A stretch of DNA of 57,741 bases. It comes from Actinokineospora spheciospongiae. Lineage in GTDB: Bacteria > Actinomycetota > Actinomycetes > Mycobacteriales > Pseudonocardiaceae. Made by a program: the position numbers and the translations under genes. Where the stretch lies: contig NZ_AYXG01000240.1 in NCBI RefSeq assembly GCF_000564855.1, forward strand, positions 1 through 57,741, in the 5' to 3' direction. Of this stretch, positions 8,734-15,302 are shown one piece after another (the stretch's first letter is position 1; each line of letters opens with the position of its first letter). The notes under the pieces are model-generated. The model had not been told where the DNA came from. It was given only the letters and a program-made list of their open reading frames with translations, and ran no database searches.

Positions 8734-8943
8734 ATGGTGGAGGCAACACAACTGGCAGGCGCCGCGGGTGACCGCGACCCCCGCGTGGGGCTGCGCGCCG
8801 TCGCGGCGCTGCGCAAGCTCCTCGAGCAACTGGAGGCGGTCCAGGTGCGCAGCGCCCGGGCGGACGGGTGGTCGTGGCAGGAGATCGCGGCCGAGCTGGG
8901 TGTCAGCAAGCAGGCCGTGCACAAGAAACACGGGAGGAACTGA
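8734..8943 (+). CDS. Small helix-turn-helix protein paired with Clp-N protein
   Basis: A 69-aa protein with a long helix (LRAVAALRKLLEQLEAVQVRSA) followed by a clear HTH, WQEIAAELGVSKQAVHKKH. It starts at the ATG four bases after the second palindrome. It ends two bases before the Clp-N gene, so the two form an operon. Small HTH proteins of this form commonly sit beside Clp amino-terminal-domain proteins in actinobacteria; a repressor of its own operon is the likely role, inferred from the adjacent palindromes. Confidence 0.75.
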   Translation: MVEATQLAGAAGDRDPRVGLRAVAALRKLLEQLEAVQVRSARADGWSWQEIAAELGVSKQAVHKKHGRN

Positions 8944-8945
8944 CG

Positions 8946-9485
8946 ATGTTCGAACGCTTCAGCAAAGCCGCGCGCAACGCCGTCCGCGACGGCGTCCAGA
9001 TCGCCGAGCGCGACCGCGCGGCGAGGGTCGAGGCCGAGCACCTGCTGCTCGGCATCCTCGCCCAGGACCGCACCCCGGGAACCGACATCCTCGTCCGGCA
9101 CGCGGTCACCACCGCGGCGGCCCGCGAGGCCATCGACGCCGCCCGCCGCCGCGGTGGTCTGTCCACAGCGGACGCCGAAGCCCTCACCGGCCTGGGCATC
9201 GACGTGGACGCGGTGGTCGCCGCCGTGGAGCACAGCCACGGCGAGGGCGCCCTGGCCGCGGCGGGCAGGCGCGGGCGCCCCTTCGGGTGGCGCGTCCCGC
9301 TGTCCGCCGAGTGCAAGCGCGTCCTGCAGCGCTGCCTGGTCGAGGTCGTCGAACGCGGCGAGAACACCATCGGCGACGAGCACCTGCTCCTGGCCATCCT
9401 CCGCACCGGCGGCACCGCCGCCGACGTCCTCACCGGCTTCGGCGTCACCTACGAGGTCGTCCGGGACTCCTTGACCAGGGCCTGA
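8946..9485 (+). CDS. Clp amino-terminal (Clp_N) repeat protein without ATPase domain
   Basis: A 179-aa protein consisting of two Clp_N repeats: FERFSKAARNAVRDGVQIAER ... VEAEHLLLGILAQ, then SAECKRVLQRCLVEVVERG ... IGDEHLLLAIL. In ClpC/ClpA this domain binds adaptors and substrates, but no AAA+ module follows here. It may act as a stand-alone adaptor or decoy for the ClpCP protease. It is in an operon with the preceding HTH gene, so stress-linked control of proteolysis is plausible but unproved. Confidence 0.82.
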   Translation: MFERFSKAARNAVRDGVQIAERDRAARVEAEHLLLGILAQDRTPGTDILVRHAVTTAAAREAIDAARRRGGLSTADAEALTGLGIDVDAVVAAVEHSHGEGALAAAGRRGRPFGWRVPLSAECKRVLQRCLVEVVERGENTIGDEHLLLAILRTGGTAADVLTGFGVTYEVVRDSLTRA

Positions 9486-9486
9486 C

Positions 9487-10578
9487 CTACGGCGTGACCG
9501 CCAGGAACACGAACGCGCTGAACAGGACCAGGTGGACGGTCCCCTGCAACAGTGTCGCCCGCCCGGTCACCAGCGTCATCATGCTCACCACCACGGTGAG
9601 CACCAGCAGCACCAGTTCCTTCGCGCCCAGCCCGAGCAGCAGCGGCCCGGTCAGGAAGATCGACGCCACCGCGATGGCCGGGATGGTCAGCCCGATGCTG
9701 GCCAGCGCCGAGCCCAGGGCCAGGTTCAGGCTCACCTGCAACCGGTCGCGCAGCGCGGCGCGCACCGCCGCCACCGTCTCCGGTGCCAGCACCAGCATGG
9801 CGATGACCACGCCGACGAACGACACCGGCGCCCCGATGGACTCGACGGCCGATTCCAGCGTCGGGGACACGGTCTTCGCCAGGCCCACCACCGCCACCAG
9901 GCACAGCAGCAGCAGGCCCAGGCTGGTGAAGGTGGTGCGGTTGGTGGGGGCGGCGGCGTGGTCGTCGTCGGAGGTGCTGCCCTTGGGCAGGAAGTAGTCG
10001 CGGTGGCGGACGGTCTGCACGAACACGAACACCCCGTAGAGGACCAGCGACGCGACGCCCGCGAAGGCCAGTTGGGCGCCGGAGAACGTGGGTCCGGGGG
10101 TGGAGGTGGTGAAGGTCGGCAGCACCAGGCTCAGCGTCACCAGGGCGACGATCACCGCGAGCGCGCCGCCCGAGGCGTGGGCGCGGAACTCCTGCTCCCG
10201 GTGCCGCAGCGAGCCGACCAGCAGCGCCAGGCCGACGATCCCGTTGCAGGTGATCATGATCGCGGCGAACACCGTGTCCCGGGCCAGGGACGCGGCCTTC
10301 TCCCCGCCCGAGGTCATCAGGGTGACGATGAGCGCCACCTCGATGACGGTCACCGCCAGGGCGAGGATCAGCGTGCCGAACGGTTCACCGACGCGGTGCG
10401 CCACGACTTCGGCGTGGTGCACCGCGGCGGTGACGGCGCCGCCGAGGCCCAGGCAGACCAGGACCAGCAGGACGGCGCCGAGGGAGCGCCCCCAGGTGAC
10501 GGCCAGCACCACCGCCGCGGCGGGTGGGACGGCCAGGCTCCAGCGGGGCAGGGCGGGGGTGGTCGTCGTGTCGTTCAC
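9487..10578 (-). CDS. ChaA/CaxA-type cation/proton antiporter
   Basis: A 363-aa inner-membrane protein with about eleven hydrophobic helices. The two conserved acidic alpha-repeat segments of the calcium/cation antiporter family are visible: GEPFGTLILALAVTVIEVAL in the first half and the LAPETVAAVRAALRDR ... NLALGSALASIGLTIP region in the second. It should exchange Ca2+, or Na+/K+, for protons. Its stop lies one base from the stop of the Clp-N gene, so the genes converge without room for a separate terminator. Confidence 0.88.
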   Translation of the reverse strand: MNDTTTTPALPRWSLAVPPAAAVVLAVTWGRSLGAVLLVLVCLGLGGAVTAAVHHAEVVAHRVGEPFGTLILALAVTVIEVALIVTLMTSGGEKAASLARDTVFAAIMITCNGIVGLALLVGSLRHREQEFRAHASGGALAVIVALVTLSLVLPTFTTSTPGPTFSGAQLAFAGVASLVLYGVFVFVQTVRHRDYFLPKGSTSDDDHAAAPTNRTTFTSLGLLLLCLVAVVGLAKTVSPTLESAVESIGAPVSFVGVVIAMLVLAPETVAAVRAALRDRLQVSLNLALGSALASIGLTIPAIAVASIFLTGPLLLGLGAKELVLLVLTVVVSMMTLVTGRATLLQGTVHLVLFSAFVFLAVTP

Positions 10579-10600
10579 CCCGTCGACAGTAATGTCGGTT

Positions 10601-11230
10601 TTACGCCCCGGCGCGCGGTCGCCAGGAGACCAGCGGCAGGAACGCCTGGGCGAGCGGGCCGATGGCGAGCGCGTAGAGCGCGGTGCCGAGGCCGACGGTC
10701 CCGCCGAGCAGCCAGCCGGTGGCGAGCACGGTCAGCTCGATTCCCGTTCGGACCCAACGGATCGAGACCCCGGTGCGCGTGGACAACCCGGTCATCAGCC
10801 CGTCGCGCGGCCCCGGTCCGAGCCGGGCGCCGATGTAGGCGGCGGTGGCGAAACCGTTCAGCAGCACGCCACCGATGAGGAAGGCGAGCCTCGTCACCAC
10901 CGCCGACGGGGTGGGCAGCAGCGCGAGCGCGGCGTCGACCGCCAGGGAGATCACCACCACGTTGGCCACCGTGCCCACGCCGGGCCGCTGCCGCAGCGGA
11001 ACCCAGCACAGCAGCACGCCGACGCTGGTGATCGCGGTGACGGTGCCGAAGCTGAGCCCGGTCCGCTCGTGCAGCGCCTCGTGCAGCACGTCCCACGGCG
11101 CGAGCCCGAGCGCGGCCTCGATCTGCATGGCCATGCTGGTGCCGTAGAGCACCAGTCCGAGGAACAACTGCGGGAGCCTGCGCCCGGGGCTGACCCCGAC
11201 CGCCACCGATCTCACGTCCAAAGCTGACAT
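10601..11230 (-). CDS. YczE/YitT-family integral membrane protein
   Basis: A 209-aa protein with about five to six transmembrane helices. It shows the features of the YczE family: LYGTSMAMQIEAALGLAPWDVLHEAL near the N-terminus and LGPGPRDGLMTGLSTRTGVSI in the centre. Family function is poorly defined. YczE genes often sit next to a MocR-type regulator, as in Bacillus subtilis yczE/ycxD, and the same divergent arrangement occurs here with shared half-sites between the genes. The ATG was chosen because the family motif starts about 22 residues later; the frame extends upstream without any domain. Confidence 0.82.
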   Translation of the reverse strand: MSALDVRSVAVGVSPGRRLPQLFLGLVLYGTSMAMQIEAALGLAPWDVLHEALHERTGLSFGTVTAITSVGVLLCWVPLRQRPGVGTVANVVVISLAVDAALALLPTPSAVVTRLAFLIGGVLLNGFATAAYIGARLGPGPRDGLMTGLSTRTGVSIRWVRTGIELTVLATGWLLGGTVGLGTALYALAIGPLAQAFLPLVSWRPRAGA

Positions 11231-11249
11231 GACCCCATCGTGGCCGGGC

Positions 11250-11289
11250 ATTGGCCTTCTCATCCATGGCCAATCATGCACAATTGGCC
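11250..11289. promoter_or_regulatory. Three ATTGGCC half-sites in the divergent YczE/MocR promoter
   Basis: ATTGGCC occurs at 11250 and again at 11283, 33 bp apart on the same strand, and GGCCAAT lies inverted between them at 11268. Mixed direct and inverted half-sites are the usual operator plan of MocR regulators. The last copy ends two bases before the MocR GTG, so binding would block a leaderless or near-leaderless message. Confidence 0.65.
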
Positions 11290-11291
11290 TT

Positions 11292-12731
11292 GTGAACGCG
11301 CCCACCGGCCGGATCTCGGCCCGCCGACTGGTCCTCCTGCTCGGCCAGTGGCGGGCCGCGGGCAGCAGGCAGGGCTCCGCCGGGCTCGCCGCGGGCATCC
11401 GCAGGCTGGTGCTGGAGGGCGAGCTGCCCCCGGGCACCACGCTGCCCGCCGAGCGCGAGCTGGCCGCGGCGCTCGGCGTCAGCCGCACCCTGGTGGCCGC
11501 CGCGTGGGAGCAGTTGCGCGCCGACGGCTTCCTGCGCAGCAGGCGCGGCTCGGGCACCTGGACGGCGCAGCCGAACACCCCGACCGCGCCCACCGCCCTG
11601 ACCGAGCAGCCCCTCGACCTCGCCCGCGCCGCCCCGGCCGCGCTGCCCGACATCCTCGCGGCCTTCGACCGGGTGCGCGACCGCTTCGCCGTCGAGCTGG
11701 GCGGCCACGGCTACCACGAGGTGGGCCACCCCCTGCTGCGCGCCCGCCTCGCCGAGCGGTTCACCGCCCGCGGCCTGCCCACCGACCCCGACCAGGTCCT
11801 GGTGACCAACGGCAGCCACCACGCGCTGGCGCTGGCCCTGCGCGCCCTCACCGGCCCCGGCGACCGCGTCCTGGTCGAGCAGCCGACCTACCCCAACGCC
11901 ATCGACGCCATCCGGGCCGCGCACGCCGTCCCGGTCCCGGTGCCGATGCCCGAGGCGGGCTGGGACCTCGCGGGCCTGGCGGCCACCACCCGCCAGGCCG
12001 CGCCCCGGCTGGCCTACCTCGTCGTCGACTTCCACAACCCGACCGGCCGCAGGCTCGACGCGCCGGGCCGCGAGCGGCTGGCCGCCGTCCTGCGCCGCAC
12101 CCGCACCCCGACCGTCGTCGACGAGACCCTGGTGGAGCTGGACCTCGACGGCGACCCGGCGGACGGCCCGCCGCCGATGGCGGTGTTCGCGCCGAACCAG
12201 GTGATCACCGTCGGGTCGGCCAGCAAGTCGCACTGGGGCGGGCTGCGGCTGGGCTGGGTCCGCGCCCCGGCCGAGGTCGTGCACCGGCTGGTCGCCGCCC
12301 GGTACGCCTTCGACCTGGGCTCCCCGGTCTTCGAGCAACTCGTGCTGGCCGAGCTGTACGCCGACCCGGAGCCGCTGCTGGCCGCGCGCCGGGCGCAGAT
12401 CCGCACCCAGCGCGGGGCCCTGGTCGACGCGCTGCGGGAGCACTGCCCGAGCTGGGGGTTCGAGGTGCCCGCGGGTGGGCAGAGCCTGTGGTGCGCGCTC
12501 CCCGCGCCGATCAGCACCCGGATCGCGGTCGAGGCCCAGCGGGTGGGGGTGCGGGTGGCGCCGGGTTCGCGGTTCGGCGTCCACGGCGGGCTGGAGCGGT
12601 GGCTGCGACTGCCCTACACGCTGGCGCCCCCGGCGCTGGTCGAAGCCGTGCGCAGGCTCGCGGTGGTGGCCGGGGAGGTCGGCGGGGAGACCGCGCCGGG
12701 AGCGGGGGCCGGACTCGTCCCGGTGGCGTGA
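11292..12731 (+). CDS. MocR-type transcription factor (GntR HTH fused to aminotransferase fold)
   Basis: A 479-aa regulator. An N-terminal winged helix of GntR type (LAAGIRRLVLEGELPPGTTLPAERELAAALGVSRTLV, residues about 27-65) is followed by a class I aminotransferase-like domain that binds pyridoxal phosphate. DFHNPTGRR and the Schiff-base lysine in VGSASKSHWGGLRLGW are both present. MocR proteins use PLP or an amine adduct as effector. The GTG start lies directly after the last half-site, with no Shine-Dalgarno. The divergent YczE gene is the expected target, as in the YczR subgroup. Confidence 0.88.
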   Translation: MNAPTGRISARRLVLLLGQWRAAGSRQGSAGLAAGIRRLVLEGELPPGTTLPAERELAAALGVSRTLVAAAWEQLRADGFLRSRRGSGTWTAQPNTPTAPTALTEQPLDLARAAPAALPDILAAFDRVRDRFAVELGGHGYHEVGHPLLRARLAERFTARGLPTDPDQVLVTNGSHHALALALRALTGPGDRVLVEQPTYPNAIDAIRAAHAVPVPVPMPEAGWDLAGLAATTRQAAPRLAYLVVDFHNPTGRRLDAPGRERLAAVLRRTRTPTVVDETLVELDLDGDPADGPPPMAVFAPNQVITVGSASKSHWGGLRLGWVRAPAEVVHRLVAARYAFDLGSPVFEQLVLAELYADPEPLLAARRAQIRTQRGALVDALREHCPSWGFEVPAGGQSLWCALPAPISTRIAVEAQRVGVRVAPGSRFGVHGGLERWLRLPYTLAPPALVEAVRRLAVVAGEVGGETAPGAGAGLVPVA

Positions 12732-12764
12732 CTGGCCCTGGAGGGGGTCCAACCGCTACAAAGT

Positions 12765-12825
12765 AGTGCGCTGGATGGCGTAGTCGCGTGGACCTTTCGG
12801 TTGCGACTCCGCCATCCAGCGCACT
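12765..12825. repeat. 61-bp long palindrome, terminator or mobile miniature element
   Basis: A perfect 16-bp stem (AGTGCGCTGGATGGCG and its complement) encloses a one-base mismatch, a second 6-bp stem (AGTCGC/GCGACT) and a 15-base loop. It begins 34 bases after the MocR stop. It is longer and more ordered than the other terminators in the window. It could end MocR transcription, be a structured RNA or be a REP/MITE-like element. Confidence 0.6.
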
Positions 12826-13089
12826 CGGCCCTGGTCGTACGCCCAGGTCAGTCGGCACAGCCCCTCGTTGTGCCGATCGGGCGGGCGACCGAGGGTGGGA
12901 CCCCGGCGCCGCGGGGGCATCGCGGCGCCGGGGCCAGTCCCCGAGTCGGCCGGGCGCGGTCGGCCGATCGGGACGTCTGGTTCCTCGGGGGGATCTCCAG
13001 GACCACCGGGTGTGCGGGCGGTACCTGGGGGGAGCGGCCGACGGAGTGGTCGGCGGCAGCGGGCAGACCGGTCCCGTGGGACCCGGGTG
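12826..13089. other. Non-coding stretch with a second strong hairpin
   Basis: No convincing gene is seen between the palindrome and the end of the Pro-rich gene. The stretch contains a perfect 13-bp stem (CCCCGGCGCCGCG and its complement, at 12901-12933) with a seven-base loop, which could terminate the leftward Pro-rich gene. Reading frames through this part are continuations of shadows. Confidence 0.45.
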
Positions 13090-13995
13090 TCAGTCGGGCG
13101 TCGAGGCGGGCAGCCCGGCCACCTGGCCCGGCTGCGCGAACACCCGGTCGTCGACGGTGACGGCGAAGGTCGGCGGCGCGGCGCCGGTACGCGTGGACAG
13201 GACGCCCTGCGGGGCGCCACCGCGGGCCTGACCGCTCAGGTCGTGACCCGAGGGGGCGGCGGCGGGCGCGGCCGGGGCGCTGGGGGAGAACGGCTGCTGG
13301 GGCGCCTGGCCGGACCCGGTCAGCGCGGTGGCCTCGACCGGCTCGGCCTGGGCGGGCGCCCCGGTCGCCGCGGGCACCCGGTCGGACCTGCGCTCGACCC
13401 GGGTCTGCGCCTGGTCGTGCCTGCGCGGGGACTCGGCGACAGCGGCGGTGACGGCGGTGGGGGCCTGCGGGAGCGCGGCCGGGGCCGGAGCGGTGATGGG
13501 GGTGGTGCCGGGGGCGGGCGCGGGTGGGACCTGCGGCCCGGGCGCCTCCGGGGCCGGGAGCACGAACGGCGGCACGAACGGCGGGGTGAACGGCGGCACG
13601 ACCGGCGGCGAGAAGGTCGGCGGTGGCGGGAGGGTCGGCGGTGGCGGTAAGGAAGGGAGGACGACCGGGGCGGGTGGGGAGAAGTCCAGCACCGGCGCGA
13701 CCAGTTGGTTCGCGGTCTCGGTGACCGTGCCGACGACCCCCGCCACGGTGCTGAGCGTGGTGTTGAGCACCGTCGTGACCTGGTCGAGCGTGCCGTCCAA
13801 CAGGCTGAACAACGCGGCGGAACCGTCGTGCTGGCCGCTCGGGGACTGCTCGGGGGCGGGGGGCTCGTGGGCGGTCTGCGCGGACGCGGAAACCGCCAGC
13901 GCGAGCCAGCCGATCAGCGCCAACGCCCCGGTCACGACCAGGCGCAGCAGGGTGCGGGAGGGAGCTCGGGAACCGCTCACCGCCGTCACCACCAT
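13090..13995 (-). CDS. Secreted Pro/Ala-rich protein
   Basis: A 301-aa protein of unknown function. The N-terminus has a signal peptide: basic SGSRAPSRTLLR, a hydrophobic core TGALALIGWLALAV and an SASA-Q cleavage site. A helical part with GTLDQVTTVLNTTLSTVAGVVGTVTETANQLV follows, then a long Pro-rich stretch with PPTLPPPPTFSPPVVPPF and FVPPFVLP units, and an Ala/Gln-rich tail. The composition fits a cell-wall-spanning or surface protein. I chose the ATG in front of the signal peptide; 53 further upstream codons have no domain and would bury the signal. It diverges from the subtilisin-like gene. Confidence 0.65.
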   Translation of the reverse strand: MVVTAVSGSRAPSRTLLRLVVTGALALIGWLALAVSASAQTAHEPPAPEQSPSGQHDGSAALFSLLDGTLDQVTTVLNTTLSTVAGVVGTVTETANQLVAPVLDFSPPAPVVLPSLPPPPTLPPPPTFSPPVVPPFTPPFVPPFVLPAPEAPGPQVPPAPAPGTTPITAPAPAALPQAPTAVTAAVAESPRRHDQAQTRVERRSDRVPAATGAPAQAEPVEATALTGSGQAPQQPFSPSAPAAPAAAPSGHDLSGQARGGAPQGVLSTRTGAAPPTFAVTVDDRVFAQPGQVAGLPASTPD

Positions 13996-14159
13996 CCGCA
14001 ACTCGTCGCCCGACGTCGAACCGGCCCCGCCCGATCGGTGCGACCTGGCCACTATCCAGCACCGGTTCTCCCTTTTGCACCTTAGTGGCGCGTGTTCCAC
14101 CCGGAAAGACGGTGAACGCCCCGCCTCAGTGGGCCGAATGGAGACGATGATCACCGACA

Positions 14160-15302
14160 GTGGAAATCACCGGTCCGGGTGACGTCGAGCCGCCTTCCGT
14201 GCGGGGGGACCGCGGCGGCGGCAGGGTGTCCGTTGTGTACTCACAGCACCCGGACGCCCTCCCCGAGCTGGCCGAACGGCTCAGCGGCCTCACGGTGCAC
14301 GACCCGGGCGGACCCGCGCAGTGCCTCGTCCGAACCGGTCAACTCCTCGTCCCGAGGGCGCGGGTGGAAGATGCCGCTCGCATTTTGCGGAGGTGGGTCG
14401 ACACCGTCGAAACCGACGGTCCGGGTCTGCTCCGATTGCGCCCCCCGGTCGCCGCCGACTGCGTGCGGATAGCCGCCGACGTGGCCGAGCGGGTCCCGGT
14501 CGCGGCCAACCACGTCCACCTCGTCGGCACCCCGGTCCTCCACGGGACCGGTGCCGTCCCCACCCCGGCCGACCCGCCCCCGCCACCTCCGCGGGAGGTG
14601 TGGGCGCCACCGGTCACGGTCACCCTGTTCGACACCGGCCTCGACCCGCACCCCTGGTTCGCCGACCGCCCCTGGTTCGACCCCGCCACCGCCGAACTCC
14701 TCGACGAGGACGCCGACGGCCACGCCGACCGCCAGGCGGGCCACGGCACCTTCGTCGCGGGCGTCCTCCTGCGCCACGCCCCCGGGGTCACCATCCGCGC
14801 CCACCGCGTCCTCACCCCCCGCGGCCTGACCGACGACCGGACCCTCGCCGCCGCCCTGCACCACGAGTCGACCCGCCCCCACCCCCACGTCATCGTGCTC
14901 ACCGCGGGCTGCCACACCGCCGACGACCGCTGCCCCCCGGTCCTCGCGGACGAACTGGCCCGCTTCCCCACCACCGCGGTCGTCGCCGCGGCGGGCAACA
15001 CCGGCACCACCCGCCCGTTCTGGCCCGCCGCGCTCCCCGGTGTGGTCGCGGTCGGCGCCTCGGCGCTCGACGGCTCACCCGCCCCCTTCACCAACCGCGG
15101 CCCCTGGGTCGACCGCCACGCCCCCGGCGTCGACGTCCTCAGCAGCCACGTCCGCCTCGCCGGGGGCATGCGCACCTTCGGCGCGGCCCGCTGGAGCGGC
15201 ACCTCCTTCGCCGCCCCCCGGGTCGCCGCCGAGATCGCCCGCGCCCGCCTCACGCCCCCACCACCCCCAGCACCCCGGGCCCGCGCCCACCCCGGTCCCT
15301 GA
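14160..15302 (+). CDS. S8 (subtilisin-like) serine peptidase without signal peptide
   Basis: A 380-aa protein. The first 130 residues form a separate alpha/beta-looking domain, followed by a PPPPPP linker and the subtilase domain. The triad is complete: Asp158 in LFDTGLDPH, His195 in GHGTFVAGV and Ser349 in SGTSFAAP, with the oxyanion Asn in AAAGNTGT. No signal peptide or transmembrane helix is seen, so it should act in the cytoplasm, unlike mycosins. A GTG 22 codons downstream is an alternative start. It converges on the TPR-CHAT gene and overlaps its 3' end by 53 bases, so the two proteases form one locus. Confidence 0.85.
   Translation: MEITGPGDVEPPSVRGDRGGGRVSVVYSQHPDALPELAERLSGLTVHDPGGPAQCLVRTGQLLVPRARVEDAARILRRWVDTVETDGPGLLRLRPPVAADCVRIAADVAERVPVAANHVHLVGTPVLHGTGAVPTPADPPPPPPREVWAPPVTVTLFDTGLDPHPWFADRPWFDPATAELLDEDADGHADRQAGHGTFVAGVLLRHAPGVTIRAHRVLTPRGLTDDRTLAAALHHESTRPHPHVIVLTAGCHTADDRCPPVLADELARFPTTAVVAAAGNTGTTRPFWPAALPGVVAVGASALDGSPAPFTNRGPWVDRHAPGVDVLSSHVRLAGGMRTFGAARWSGTSFAAPRVAAEIARARLTPPPPPAPRARAHPGP

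Noticed and set aside
12848-14080. A 410-codon leftward frame overlapping the Pro-rich gene
   Set aside because: It is Arg/Gly/Pro-rich in another frame, and the overlapping gene has a good signal peptide.
14160-15302. The S8 protease as a type VII mycosin
   Set aside because: It lacks a signal peptide and a C-terminal membrane helix, and no ESX genes are near it.
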